From Haliclystus octoradiatus (taxonomy: Eukaryota > Cnidaria > Staurozoa > Stauromedusae > Haliclystidae): DNA of 64,000 bases. Of this stretch, positions 40,801 through 53,300 are shown piece by piece. The DNA lies in NCBI GenBank assembly GCA_916610825.1, contig OU744454.1, positions 15,942,336 through 16,006,335 of the forward strand. The letters are read 5' to 3'. Position 1 is the stretch's first letter, and the number at the start of each line of letters is the position of its first letter. Below the pieces are notes generated by a model. The model saw only the letters and a list, made by a program, of their open reading frames with translations. It was not told where the DNA came from and searched no databases. A program made the position numbers and the translations under genes.

Positions 40801-43800
40801 TAAACCAAACAAATTAGTGAAAACTGTTTATGAATTTTCACAGACATTAGTAACAGTTCACAACACGTCCTTTAACAGCTTTAGTTTTTCATAAACATTT
40901 TATTACGAATTTGATTTCACATACTGTAGCCCAGTTATTTGAAATTTATAATTTATATTTCCTAAATTAACAAGAGGTATATAAAACAAAGTGTCTATTT
41001 GACCGGCAGTCGCAGCCATTATGGATTCCACTGCGTGTGCGCATATAGTAAATTACATCATTCACTCAATCACATGTTTCACTCATCCCAAGGTTAGGGC
41101 TAGAATGTGACCATGCAACAGCCACCCAGTCGAGGGTAAATTTGTTTCTGTTTCATCAGCTATCGTCATTCCACATAGCTCATTCGGAGTGCGCTCAGAT
41201 CATGCTGGTTCAATTCCAGGTCGTTCAAAATTTTGAACATATTTTCATTATTTAAGTTCCAAAATTTTTATATGTTACTGTATGTTCGTAATACGGCATG
41301 CTTTGCTATCCATAATGGCGTTGACTGCCCGTCAAATAGTCGTAGCGTATATAAAATGCAGATTCAAGGCCTGAAAAATAGTTTGTATGCAGTTGAACAG
41401 AACTTTAATCTCACAGTTTATAATGCAGTGGTTAGGACGATGGACCTCAGCAGAGTCTAAGGGTTCAATGCCTTTCAGTTCACTATTGGATGGTGCTACG
41501 GTGACCAGTAAACACTTGAAAGTTGTTCACATCGATTATGTATTGATAGTGTTTAATTTATGTAATTTTTCATTTAAAATATGTCAACTGGGGTTGAGGC
41601 TCATTTATAGGCAGAAAAGAAGTAAAAAACACAACTGAATGATAAAATCACTACAAACTCACCATATGCATTTGAAGAAATTGCAAACGTATGACCTAGA
41701 ATCACCCACCACATACTCAAAGTGCGTATACCATTAATGCAACCAATTGCACCCATTGGGGCATCTGTGCGTAAGATGGCTGATGCATTCTTTGTTGCAG
41801 AAAAGCAAAGAAGGAAATCAAGAGGCCAGTCTATAGAATCACAAGAGATTTAAATGGTTTGGTATAAATAAATCTTAATTTTTGATGAAGCATTTGATTT
41901 CTGAATTCTCACTCAACGTTCGTCGAGAAGGTACTTCAGTCACCATTGATCCTTTTGCACCAGAGTCATCTACTGTTGAATCAACAATTTCAATATGACT
42001 TAACGAGCAATCATTATTATCTTCTTCAACTCCACTAGATCGTTCTGGTTGGATAGGCTGGCAAGCTTTCTGCCTGAGGACTTTCATAAACCCTTGCGGC
42101 AAAATTACATCAACTACAGTTCCAATTAAGGCCAGAACGATGAACAAAATACAGATAAACCTAGATGAAATAAACATAAACTCAATTAGGGTGAATGTTT
42201 GTTTTCTGGAGTTCTTATTGATAGATATTTATTTAATTATTTAATCAAAAGAATACCATTTAAGATTGGATGCGTTTCCAGACGCATTTCCAACCAATAG
42301 TTCTCTTCCCCTGCGAAAAACAGTTCAGGAGTTCATGAACAATTCATGAACAATTCATGAATGTTAAATGGCTTCGATTTTCCTGAACTGTTCATGAATT
42401 GTTCATTGTTCATGAACAGTTCATGAAAGTTTGGGGCCATTCAACGTTCATGAACTGTTCATGAACTGTTCATGAACTCCTGAACTGTTTTCGCAGGGGT
42501 TTCTAGGAATAGGACAAACAACCTTACAAGAAAGGTCCAAAGCCTTAACAATTACAATACTACAACCTATGTCATATACCAAATGTGCAATATAATGAAC
42601 AAAACTGATGAAATAATCTAAGAAAACGCATTATTCTGCGGAATCGATCATGTACACTTGTACAGGTCATGGTTTTCACTGGTGTTCAAGAGACTTTTAG
42701 TGAGGGGTGATTAGCTCAGTTGGCAGAGCAACCGAACTTCAGATCGTATCATATCTGATCGACTGTGGTTCAAATCCCCCTCAGGTCAACTCAGCCTTGA
42801 CTTTATCTGAAACATCAAATGAGTACCATCTAAGGATGGCGGATGGAATGGTTCAGAAGGAATTGCATTTTGAGTAGCTGCGGCGCATCGTTGCGCATTG
42901 ACAATCAAGGCCTATCTGCCTGAAGTCTGTTGAAATTGATCTGCAGTGTCGCGGCTGAGATCTAAGGAGCGTTTAACATCATTGCTCTTAGCGAAAAGAG
43001 CCACTCTTCTAGAAATAGAGGAGTGGTACGGGTGCCTTCGGTAGGCCGACACCGTCCACATTTTTTAAGAGACTTTTCAACTATAAAGAGCATAAATCTA
43101 TAATACAACTCATTTTGTCAGCCCTCTTGTTGAATGCACACATTACAAACAATTTCTATCCCTTAATATAGTTCTCTCTCGATTCATGAGGATAATTTAT
43201 TATGCAAGTTGAAATTACACTGAAAGGAGAATGTGTGCCTCTTCTTGAAGAGTGTTAGAGAGTTTATTATTTAGGATAACAATTGACACTACATCATTCA
43301 TTCATGATCACATTATTAACTTACTGTACTGCAGCCCAGTCTTGTTAGATAGAAAAGGCAAACAGCCACGTTGCAAAGCTTGCTGTATTATCATCATTAA
43401 TAGTGCATTTCTCCTTTACTGTTTTCAATTATTTTTCCCCATCCTCCTCCCAGTTTCGCAAACACGTTGATAAATATGTGGTAAGCCTTCTGCTTTCTTT
43501 TAATTTGTTCCACTGGTTATCAGTGGTGCTAATGGCTTCATAGAAATGCGCATACTCTGCCAGTGCAATTGCTGCTATGCTCGTTAAACCCACCTACCAG
43601 CAAGCATCAATGCCAACGCTCATCTTTAATGAAGAGTTTAAATTGCTTTTAATAGCTGTTTGTTTGTTTTCATAAAATTAAAATCTAAGGATATTTTTGA
43701 AGCCGGATTTGTAACTTGAATGTGAAATTAGGTTTCAGACAAAATTGGTCATAATTATCAGCTTTAATAAAGGTGAAGTTCCCTAAACATAAACTTATAA

Positions 43801-46720
43801 TGAACTTATAACAAACTGTAGCCTATGTATGCATTTTTTATTAATTTTAAACTCGTATTCAATTCACATTAAAAAAAGGTGAAGTTCCCTAAACATAAAC
43901 TTATAATGAACTTATAACAAACTGTAGCCTATGTATGCATTTTTTATTAATTTAAACTCGTATTCAATTCACATTAAAAAGTTGTTCCCTAAACATAAAC
44001 TTATAATGAACTTATAACAAACTGTTTTATGTAGGCCTATATAGCCTATGTATGCATTTTTTATTAATTTAAACTCGTATTCAATTCACATTAAAAAAGT
44101 TGTTCCCTAAACATAAACTTTTAAATGAACTTATAACAAACTTCTTTCCCGAGGGGGAGTGATGCTGCGACTGATTCCATGCCATTTATGAAAAGAGGTT
44201 ACTTCTATTAACGTTACCTACATTGTGATTCCTGTACCAGTTGAAATCTCTTTTTTCAGAGGCATACAAACAAATGGCGACCCATAAACTACCTCAAAGG
44301 CAATATTGGGTGTGACATACTGTGATAGATTTGTCGCTACGAAGCAATAAATACATGTTATGCTATCGATGAGACTCAAAGGGCAATGTATAGGTGCCAT
44401 TGAAAATCATAAGTTGAAAGAACCGGATGCATTTGTTTCATTCCAAATCTATTTTGAAAAGACACAAATCGTAGTACGAGATAAAACTATTCTCAAGATG
44501 TTATATTAAATTATAGTTCCTAATCATTATGTGATTTCATCCTATATTAAGCAAAGTATGTTTTCCTGTAACTATACAGCGTAGTCCTTTAAAAAAGGCT
44601 GTGTATGACTTATATAACTTAACTTATAACTGTGTATTTCTGATACATTGGTTGGTTCAACAATAAGTACTGAGTGCCTGTCTATCTCTAGAAAGATGGA
44701 TCTCTTAGAAGGTGTTCAATTCTAGTTCAAGTGGAACAATCTGACAGATGAATGGGATGATATTATTACATCAGAAACTAATATTCTATTTAAAGAGAAA
44801 ATATTGTTTGAACACGCTGGATGTGCAATCAGACATGAAAGAGGCTTAAAAATCATGAGCCGCCAGGGAGTGATTTTGGCCTCTCGTGTGTCTCATAGCA
44901 CCAAAGGTGTTTGTATCAGAGTAGGCTACTTAACACAAACAACCGTTTTCTATTCGTTTTATAAAATAAATGAACTGTTTATTTTGACAGTAAAAAGCTT
45001 AATATAATGATTGCATGTAAATTATCCTAAATTGACGTCATGGTAGAGAATAGAACGAGTGCAGACTATCAATAGAAACACTTATAGGCTAGAGAATGAT
45101 TAAACTATTCGTAACAGGGTCCTATGCGTTTATACTTTTGAAGCAGTGAAACACTGACATTTTTCGTAACGTGCTATATTTTGTCATATATCAGCAAAAT
45201 AGAAAGCAGAACTACGAACAGAAACATTGAACAAGGCGTGATAAGCTATTTACAGCGTACAATCGAATAAGGGAATTTTTAAAGACTAGATGTTCAATTT
45301 ATGATTTGGTTTAAAAGTAATTGTGTCTACTTGTTGCTAATTTGAATTGAAGGGTATCCATGATTAAGTGGTTTATCAAATAAAAAGCTCTTGCTTCACA
45401 TAAGCGCCATTTTGTTGCGTTTTGGGTTTCAAGCCAGAAGCTGTAATTTATGATTTTAAGTAGCCTGACACAAACATCAACAACAACCAATCACGATCAG
45501 TGTGATATTTTATGATGTTATAATTAGTTGCAGCATTACTAGCTAGTAAAATATATATCGATATAAATCTTACATAATAGTAATGATACTGTATCTGTAT
45601 GTGGTCATAGATGTAATGCATGCATATAATCCTTTAGCAATATATCATCAAGTTCCTTATCATGTAACCTTTATTTATATTAATTTAGTTTGTATTTGGC
45701 AGTGTATATGAGTGATACTTTAGTAATATCAAGGTACTTGTGTTGTCTTTGCTGTTTCAATAGTGCTCGATGCCATAAATGCAGAGCTGTTTGATACTAT
45801 ATAATGTGAAGTGTCCTTTATTTGCCGAACGAAATAGCAAAATGTATCATATATAATATCATTGTTAATGTTGAATGTGTTTTGTAGAAATCGGCTGTTG
45901 TCTATCTGTTTTTCTTGAAACGACCAGTGCCAGTGGCTTCCCGTTTTTTAAAGATCGGCTTGTTGGATTCTCGTTTTTCTAGAGATCGACTGGTCCCCTA
46001 AGCACTGTACATGATTAATAATAAGGATTGCAGGGCATTATTTTTATGGGACAACCTTTGAAGAACTAACCTTTCAAGAGTTTTGAAACACCTATTGAAA
46101 CATCTTTTTGTGAGCATTTCTGCGGCACACACATGCCAATCAAAGGTGTCAGAGATTTCTGAAAATTCAACCAATTAAAAATTAGTTTATCTGACTGACT
46201 GCAGAACGCATCATGAATAAGGAATGCATACATGACGATAATCTTACATTTGTTGTGGGAATGTTTACTAGGTATGACCCTGTACAAAACTGTGTTTCTG
46301 GGAGCTGTTGACATTCTTGGTAAGACCCATACATTATCTGGTTGCCAACAAGAAGACCACTACCTGGTTTACCAATCGCATCAACATCTAAAAACGACAA
46401 AAAAAATTTAAAAGCTCTACCAATGCACCAATGAACATAAATTCTAGGTCGAAGCAGGCTGCAGGTTGTGTGTCCTTACATTGTGCAAGCAGCATGGGAT
46501 TTGTTAAGATCTTTCCCAGTTCATACTGACAATCAACTGATGAACTTCCAAACGCCGCTTTTAACGCTTGTTCTTCCCATTTAAGAGTATTATTGCTAGG
46601 CTGCAACAGTTTGAATAGAAATCTTTCGATAACCCCTTCATTACTTCCAGATGTTGTTGACAAACAGTAAACCAAGGCAAAAAGAAAGATTGGAACGGCC
46701 TGCTTTAATTTTGAAGCCAT
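31829..46720 (-). CDS. nrf-6-like acyltransferase-3 membrane protein, copy A
   Basis: Complete 15-exon gene, read from high to low: 46480-46720, 46248-46387, 46071-46158, 44222-44336, 41913-42160, 41663-41830, 40457-40556, 40286-40375, 37926-38097, 35441-35520, 34326-34454, 33699-33828, 33417-33609, 32433-32575, 31829-31942 (TAA). The sum is 2151 nt: 716 residues with every phase kept. Residues 1-25 form a signal peptide. The Cys-containing NRF domain follows (GKPGSGLLVGNQIMYGSY, GMCVPQKCSQKD). After a membrane segment (RFICILFIVLALIGTVVDVI) and an acidic linker comes the acyltransferase-3 domain: GIRTLSMWWVILGH with the family's R-x10-H (R~313, H~324), CVSWSWYLANDMQFY, RLTYSAYLLHPLVI and a last segment ending FVEYPLMNIEQLV. 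Family members (C. elegans NRF-6 and NDG-4) are multi-pass proteins linked to lipid and drug handling; the substrate is unknown. Intron 9 is almost wholly a 101-bp minisatellite. Confidence 0.92.
32002..32400. mobile_element. PIF/Harbinger-like MITE in intron 14 (copy A)
   Basis: Flanked by TTA on both sides (31999-32001 and 32401-32403). Left end GGGGGTGTTTATATGAG; right end CTCAAATAAACACCCC. The 3-bp TTA target duplication and G-rich termini fit PIF/Harbinger-type elements. The copy B element (47570-47934) is 34 bp shorter with several substitutions. Confidence 0.75.
33127..33207 (+). mobile_element. M1-family right half (copy A intron 13)
   Basis: TTTTAGACATGCAGTGACCA followed by TACAGGTGGTCATTGTATAG and GGCTTGACTGTA, matching the right half of 14742-14922. 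The copy B counterpart is at 48661-48741. Confidence 0.6.
34618..34661 (-). ncRNA. Hammerhead-like core (copy 2, degenerate)
   Basis: On the minus strand: CCGT, CTGAAGA, a weak stem II in which CAC/GTG can pair only out of register, GAA, ACT-CTG-AGT hairpin, A, ATGG. The CCGT/ATGG pairing has one G-U. Copy B: 50152-50195. Confidence 0.3.
34676..34719 (+). ncRNA. Hammerhead-like core (copy 3)
   Basis: CCGT, CTGAAGA, CGC/GCG stem II, GAA, ATT-CTG-AGT hairpin (one U-G), A at the cleavage position, ACGG pairing with CCGT. The pairs differ from copy 1 but pairing is kept. Copy B: 50210-50253. Confidence 0.4.
34851..35178. mobile_element. MITE family M4 with internal tRNA-like box (copy A, intron 10)
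   Basis: Left end TGTCTATTTGACCGGCAGTC followed by GCATCCATTATGGA; right end TCCATAATGGCTGCGACTGC followed by CGGTCAAATAGTCA. The arms pair over ~34 bp. The interior has GATCAGTTGGAGTG and GGTTCAAGTCC, spaced like the A and B boxes of a tRNA promoter. Copy B: 50385-50712. Confidence 0.8.
35579..37936. repeat. 101-bp minisatellite in intron 9 (copy A, ~23 units)
   Basis: The unit length is 101 bp (for example 36961 to 37062). Plus-strand unit: TGAATAATTTAATAGATGTC, TTACTTGCATGGGATTATAA, TGACCACTATAGACAGGTGG, CCGCTGTATAGAGGTGACTG, TTATAACAGGTTTGACTGTA, G. The last ~60 bp are the right half of an M1 element. The first ~40 bp match the end of exon 9 plus the start of intron 9, including the donor: on the minus strand CCCATG(G/C)AA then GTAAGACATC. 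The left edge (from 35579, GTGAAACCTGTATATAACAG) is the full left terminus of an M1 element. Variants alternate (GCATGGG/CCATGGG/CATTGGA; TATAACAACC/TATAATGACC/TATCATGACC; GGCCGC/GGCTGC), giving a higher-order pattern. Confidence 0.95.
38098..40285 (-). other. Intron 8 of copy A
   Basis: 2.2 kb intron. It contains ACGCATGCGCAGAACG at ~38589 and a short TA run near 39711. Several unsupported frames of 60-90 codons are present; none has family resemblance or splice context. The copy B counterpart is 56962-59149. Confidence 0.6.
40650..40755. mobile_element. M2-family fragment (copy A, intron 6)
   Basis: AACATGGATGTTTTCATGGT, then a middle and TTTTTTACATTTTCATGACA ... TTCCTGGTTTTGTGT. It matches the reverse complement of 19381-19524. 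Copy B: 59514-59619. Confidence 0.5.
40992..41342. mobile_element. MITE family M4, second member (copy A, intron 6)
   Basis: Opens TGTCTATTTGACCGGCAGTC and closes CCATAATGGCGTTGACTGCC then CGTCAAATAGTCG. The interior holds AGCTCATTCGGAGTGCG and GGTTCAATTCCAGGTCG, again like A and B boxes. Just after it, GTGGTTAGGACGATGGACC ... GGGTTCAATGCC (41410-41470) is another tRNA-like fragment. Copy B: 59856-60206. Confidence 0.75.
42308..42499. mobile_element. M3 palindromic foldback element (copy A, intron 4)
   Basis: Begins CCCCTGCGAAAAACAGTTCA and ends TGAACTGTTTTCGCAGGGG. The interior is built from overlapping GTTCATGAACTGTTCATGAA words, so the strand can fold back on itself almost end to end. Copy B: 61172-61363. 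Confidence 0.85.
42699..43066 (+). mobile_element. tRNA-derived SINE, well preserved (copy A, intron 4)
   Basis: Perfect 11-bp target-site duplication AAGAGACTTTT at 42688-42698 and 43067-43077. The 5' head is tRNA-like: GATTAGCTCAGTTGGCAGAG (A box) and TGTGGTTCAAATCCCCCTCA (B box); the anticodon arm no longer folds as in a tRNA. The body and 3' end (GGTGCCTTCGGTAGGCCGAC then a T-rich tail) follow. It shares family with 3676-3945. Copy B: 61563-61930. Confidence 0.9.
43768..44142. repeat. ~110-bp tandem repeat, four units (copy A, intron 4)
   Basis: Units carry TTCCCTAAACATAAACTTAT, GCCTATGTATGCATTTTTTA and CTCGTATTCAATTCACATTA. The third has a short GTAGGCCTATATA insertion and the last is truncated. 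Copy B: 62632-63006. Confidence 0.9.
44337..46070 (-). other. Intron 3 of copy A
   Basis: 1.7 kb AT-rich intron with no repeat family or gene that I can recognise. The matched part in copy B runs from 63201 to the window end. Confidence 0.6.
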
Positions 46721-47316
46721 TATTAAGCCTACACTAGCTGGGTCCTTCGCAAGAATGTTGAACTCTCAACATAATCCCTGCAAAAAACCTACAACGTTGA
46801 ATGACAATATTTGCTAAATTCAAGCATGTGATTCAAGTTTTGCTGAGCTTACCAATTTTTTGAAACTTGATATCAGATTAGCCTCATTCCATCATATTAT
46901 ATATGCAAGTTCAAAACGAGGCAGTTCGCGGTCAAAGGGGGGTAATCGTAAAACCGCAAAAATCAGAGCTAAAACCGAAAACCAGGGTTAAAAAATACAA
47001 CAACTGAGAACTGTTGTTTATGCTGTATATAGCACGCTAGGTCTGATAGACATGTAATTTACATTTCTGAAACATTTCCAGGTGCAATTACTGCTATCAG
47101 AAAAAAGTTACAACACACCTCAGGGCTGAAACAAATGTTTCCCCCATGACCCCCCATATTATGTATATAAAAAAATAGTTATGTAGCCTTCTATTCTTGT
47201 AATCTAAATATAGTAATGTACAGATAAAAATTATTATAATTATTATAACGTATTCCTATAAAATTATCTCAGTACCAGTAATTAACATGTAAGCTGTATT
47301 TACATAATCATAAACA
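46721..47316 (-). promoter_or_regulatory. Promoter region of copy A / spacer between the gene copies
   Basis: About 600 bp separate the copy A start codon from the copy B poly(A) signal. A TATATAA on the minus strand at ~46898-46905 lies ~180 bp before the start codon. A run of GGGG and CCGCAAAA-type words lies around 46935-47000. No initiation site can be fixed. Confidence 0.4.
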
Positions 47317-47396
47317 TTTATTATTTGCAATTATCTTTAAGGCATTAAAATATATATATATATATATATTATAATATTAGGCTATATATGTATCAA

Positions 47397-50300
47397 TTAA
47401 TTGCGTTTGAAAACTAATTGTTCAACATTCATTAGCGGATATTCCACAAACAGAGCCAAGACAAATGCGCATGCGTATGACAGGGTTAAAAATGAGCAGA
47501 ACAGGTAAGCCTAAAAGAAGAAACGCAAGTGAAAAATCAACAAATAGAATGGATAGATAAATAGTATTAGGGGGTGTTTATATGAGTCAGGCTAGCCAGG
47601 TTGAAGGTGTGTATGCCGCCTGTTTATATGGCAGTTTAATCCCACTTTCAGCCAAGCCAGCATTTTTTTCAAGTTTCCCAACTGAAATAACAAATCTTAA
47701 TGTTTTATTTAAAATATTAAATTTATTGCAAATAATGATTTAATTTCAACGTCGTCTATTTGAAGCGGTTGCGCAGATGAAGCGAGGAGAATTTCTGTCT
47801 CCCACCTGGTTGGGCTAGCCCGGCAACCATATAAACGCACGACTGTAAAACAATAGACAACAATAGTGAATTTTGATTTCACTCGAAGGTATCGCCTCAC
47901 CTTGCTGGGCTGGCCCACATCAAATAAACACCCCTTAGAGACCTTGAAATATATCTGATGACTTACAATGCTAAGATCTGTATAATGAAGAGCAATTTGA
48001 CTTGAAGAAACAAATAGGTAGATAACCAACGGATGAAGGAGATAGGCTGAGTATGTTAGTCGGCTGGTTGGTATAAATGCTTTCCACGAAAGGAACCTAT
48101 TCAAAAGACCTGTAGAGAGATATGAGAAGAAAATGAAATAGGTTAATTAACGTTCATTAATGTCATATACTGTCTGTCTGTTCATGCAGGGAAGGTATTT
48201 CCATGGCCATCATTAAAATCATGTTGACTATTGTTGATCTGCCTTGGGGTGGGGTGACATTTAATTGTATTGCCCAGCACTGTTGGTTTATACCAAACAA
48301 GTGAAGTGAACCCGCTCCACTGGGTGAAATTTGAAAATACAAATATAGAAGCTAGCCCAAGTGATAAATAAACAATAGAACTGAAGGTCAGTCGGGTGTG
48401 AAAGATATTGCATGACTAACATGAGAATGTAATTTGTTCTCTCTATGGAGCTGCAAGAGAAATCCTACGAAACAAATACGCTTCGGATCGTCAATTGAAG
48501 GAATACAAAGATATGAGCATAAAACATGGCCTACTGCACCTTAAACTTGCTTCCAATTTATGGTTACATATCCGGATCGAGCTCCGGTGAAGTCAGCAAA
48601 TTTATTGTTCAACACACCCCTCAAAGAAAATTTCTCGGAACGGCCATGGATACAATAGCAAATAATATTTTAGACATGCAGTGACCACTTTATACAGGTG
48701 GTCATTGTATAGAGGTTACTGTTTTAAAAGGCTTGACTGTACTGAGGTATTCCCTGGAATTTTCCTTGGAAATACGATTACTGTTTTTGGTTCAAAAAGA
48801 GGATGGAATCTCTCAATCATTAATTTATGATAAGATATCTTTCTTGTTATGTTTTTATCGATTCGTTGTACGTATCAAGGCTGCACGTCAGTGACACTTG
48901 GCAGTGACAGTCAGCTACAATTGCTGTCACAACAATGCCAAAATACCTACCGCCAAAACCTGAATGGCAAGCAAAGACAATCCAGGCAAGAAAACAGCCC
49001 CAAGAGAACCGTGAAAATGTCCCATAAAAGACACTACCAACATGAGTCATTGGTCTGCCCCCTTTCTTGTAGTTATGCCAATTACCCCATATTGTTGCCA
49101 TGCCAACAATAGCACCTATACACCAGCCAATCACAATGAAGGGCTAAAAGAGAAAAAGAATAACATTTATTAAATAACAAATGAGATAAAACGAACATGT
49201 AAAGCATTTTATTAATAGGTGATATATCTTACCACTTTGATTGAACGCTTTGGTGAGCATTTCTTGATGAGAATGAAGCCCAAAAATAAGCCAACGATGT
49301 ATGGTGAAATACGGCAGTATGGTTTAATATAAATGTAACTTATAAACATGCCATACGACTTACTGAAATCAAATAAAAAAACTTAAAGACCAAAACAATT
49401 AAAATGTGTACGTAAAGTTATAATGAGATTGTAATATATTGCAACATCAGTGGCACAGATTTAGATGCAACTAATATCGCAGGACAGTTAAACCTTTGCT
49501 CTAAGCCTCTGTTTGGCGTACGGTCCCATTATTGTAAAAATGAGTTGGTCAGTTACACTATGTATTCAAAAGGTTACAATCGACTCATTCTAACAAAGAA
49601 AAATTTTGCTTCGGTTAAAAAAAACATTATTCCAAGGCAGTGTAGACACATAGAGATACATATAGATTTATAATTATGAATTATTAAGAGAGGATTATTC
49701 AAACTGTTGCGTCAGATCAACTTCAACGTCATAAGTTAGTTACATTATTGCCATTGATGCAGTCTCTTTGAACTCAAGAAGTCGTATTGAAATTGAGTGT
49801 ACCAATGTTGGATTATTTCATCATGTATTTATATTAACTTGAAACAAACAAATACCTACGGATTCAATAGTGATGGTAAACTGTCCATATCTGTTATCAA
49901 TCCATAATGGTCGATGATGACAGCAGTTGAAATAAAACCAGTAACAAGAAGAAAACCACAACTAACTAACGCACCAATTGTTTTGAATCTAGATTTAAAA
50001 TCCATCAAAAGATCAATTCAAAATAAAATGCAGCCAAATATTTTCAGCAATTTATTAAATGTACATTGTAATTTAAAGTATCTTTTAAATTATGGCAGAT
50101 TATATTATATTGAATTATAATGGGAGACAAAGATGAGGCAAAAGCCTTTTTCCATTACTCAGAGTTTCACACATCTAAGTGGTATCTTCAGACGGTCTGA
50201 CGGACATTACCGTCTGAAGATCGCAATTGAACGCGTGAAATTCTGAGTAACGGAAAAAGGCTTTTGCCTCATCTTTGTCTCTTATAATATAATGCTCTGT

Positions 50301-53300
50301 TTTATCCAATATTGAGCACTTTCATATTCATACCGGTATGTGTGTCTGAGTTTACACTCACTATAATTATTTTTTTCAACAAAGTGTCTATTTGACCGGC
50401 AGTCGCATCCATTATGGATTCCACATTGTGCGCAAACAGTAAATTACGTCATTCACTCGTTACAGGGTTAGGGTTAAGATTAGGGTCCGATCACATGATT
50501 AAATTTATTTTTGTTTCATCTGCTTTTGTCAGTTGACATAGATCAGTTGGAGTGAGTCTGACATTCGTGCAGGTCATGCTGGTTCAAGTCCAGGTCATTC
50601 CAAAATTTTTAATTTATTTTAATTATTTAACTTCCAATTCATAAGTTACTATTCGTTCATGATACGCATGCGTTGCTATCCATAATGGCTGCGACTGCCG
50701 GTCAAATAGTCAGAGCGTTTTTTTCAATTTATGATAATTGTATTAAATTATAAATTGTAAAAATTGGTATCTTTAATATCTGAAATGCAGTTCATGAAAC
50801 GGAGATTGGGAAACTTATCATAGCTTTTGCATGAAAAGTTCACAAACATGGTCCGATACAAGAGTTTTGGTAGATTCTAAATTTTGCATCTAAATTTCTT
50901 AGATGACGAAGAACAAATAAGTACTGTCAAAGAACAAACAAAGATTATTGTCACACAAATAAAAACACAAATACCTTATCATCATCAAAATAACAATTGG
51001 GCTCATGATGTAAAATTGCATATCATTTGCTAGATACCAACTCCATGAAACACACTGAAAAGAAATACCAAACGAGATGTCATCAAATTGTAGCAACTAT
51101 CCTGTAGTAAAGTGAAACCTGTATATAACAGCCAGCTACAAGAGGTAGATAATTTGACCACTATAGACAAGTGGCTGCTGTATAGAGGTGACCGTAACAG
51201 GTTTAACTGTAGTGAATAATTTAATAGATGTCTTACTTGCATGGGATTATCATGACCCACTATAGACAGGTGGCCGCTGTATAGAGGTGGCTGTTATAAC
51301 AGATTTGACTGTAGTGAATAAATTAATAGATGTCTTACTTGCATGGGATTATAATGGCCACTATAGACAGGTGGCCGCTGTATAGAGGTGGCTGTTATAA
51401 CAGATTTGACTGTAGTGAATAATTTAATATATGTCTTTGCATGGGATTATCCTGACCACTATAGACAGGTGGCCGCTGTATAGAGGTGGCTGTTATAACA
51501 GATTTGACTGTAGTGAATAATTTAATAGATGTCTTACTTGCATGGGATTATAATGACCACTATAGACAGGTGGCCGCTGTATAGAGGTGACTGTTATAAC
51601 AGATTTGACTGTAGTGAATAATTTAATAGATGTCTTACTTGCATGGGATTATAACAACCACTATAGACAGGTGGCTGCTGTATAGAGGTGACTGTTATAA
51701 CAGGTTTGACTGTAGTGAATAATTTAATAGATGTCTTACTTCCATGGGATTATAATGACCACTATAGACAGGTGGCCGCTGTATAGAGGTGACTGTTATA
51801 ACAGGTTTGACTGTAGTGAATAATTTAATAGATGTCTCACTTGCATTGGATTATCATGACCACTATAGACAGGTGGCCGCTGTATAGAGGTGGCTGTTAT
51901 AATAGATTTGACTGTAGTGAATAATTTAATAGATGTCTTACTTGCATGGGATTATCATGACCACTATAGACAGGTGGCCGCTGTATAGAGGTGGCTGTTA
52001 TAACAGATTTGACTGTAGTGAATAATTTAATAGATGTCTTACTTGCATGGGATTATAATGACCACTATAGACAGGTGGCCGCTGTATAGAGGTGACTGTT
52101 ATAACAGGTTTGACTGTAGCGAATAATTTAATAGATGTCTTACTTCCATGGGATTATAATGACCACTATAGACAGGTGGCCGCTGTATAGAGGTGACTGT
52201 TATAACAGGTTTGACTGTAGTGAATAATTTAATAGATGTCTCACTTGCATTGGATTATCATGACCACTATAGACAGGTGGCCGCTGTATAGAGGTGGCTG
52301 TTATAACAGGTTTGACTGTAGTGAATAATTTAATAGATGTCTCACTTGCATTGGATTATCATGACCACTATAGACAGGTGGCCGCTGTATAGAGGTGGCT
52401 GTTATAACAGGTTTGACTGTAGTGAATAATTTAATAGATGTCTTACTTGCATGGGATTATAACAACCACTATAGACAGGTGGCTGCTGTATAGAGGTGAC
52501 TGTTATAACAGGTTTGACTGTAGTGAATAATTTAATAGATGTCTTACTTGCATGGGATTATAATGACCACTATAGACAGGTGGCCGCTGTATAGAGGTGA
52601 CTGTTATAACAGATTTGACTGTAGTGAATAATTTAATAGATGTCTTACTTGCATGGGATTATAACAACCACTATAGACAGGTGGCTGCTGTATAGAGGTG
52701 ACTGTTATAACAGGTTTGACTGTAGTGAATAATTTAATAGATGTCTTACTTGCATGGGATTATAACAACCACTATAGACAGGTGGCTGCTGTATAGAGGT
52801 GACTGTTATAACAGGTTTGACTGTAGTGAATAATTTAATAGATGTCTTACTTGCATGGGATTATAATGACCACTATAGACAGGTGGCCGCTGTATAGAGG
52901 TGACTGTTATAACAGATTTGACTGTAGTGAATAATTTAATAGATGTCTTACTTGCATGGGATTATAACAACCACTATAGACAGGTGGCTGCTGTATAGAG
53001 GTGACTGTTATAACAGGTTTGACTGTAGTGAATAATTTAATAGATGTCTTACTTCCATGGGATTATAATGACCACTATAGACAGGTGGCCGCTGTATAGA
53101 GGTGACTGTTATAACAGGTTTGACTGTAGTGAATAATTTAATAGATGTCTCACTTGCATTGGATTATCATGACCACTATAGACAGGTGGCCGCTGTATAG
53201 AGGTGGCTGTTATAATAGATTTGACTGTAGTGAATAATTTAATAGATGTCTTACTTGCATGGGATTATCATGACCACTATAGACAGGTGGCCGCTGTATA

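Larger units (their letters stand above)
31773..45136. repeat. Segmental duplication, left copy (A)
   Basis: Matches 47317-64000. Coordinate offset is 15568 at the last exon, 15534 from exon 14 to the minisatellite, and 18864 beyond it. From ~32.5 kb on I see only scattered single-base differences. Between 31.77 and ~32.45 kb there are many substitutions and a 34-bp indel. The right limit of homology is set by the window end. Confidence 0.95.

Noticed and set aside
42701-42790. A tRNA gene (A box TAGCTCAGTTGG, B box GGTTCAAATCC)
   Set aside because: The anticodon arm does not fold and the sequence continues into a conserved 3' body with an 11-bp target-site duplication around the whole, so it is the head of a SINE.
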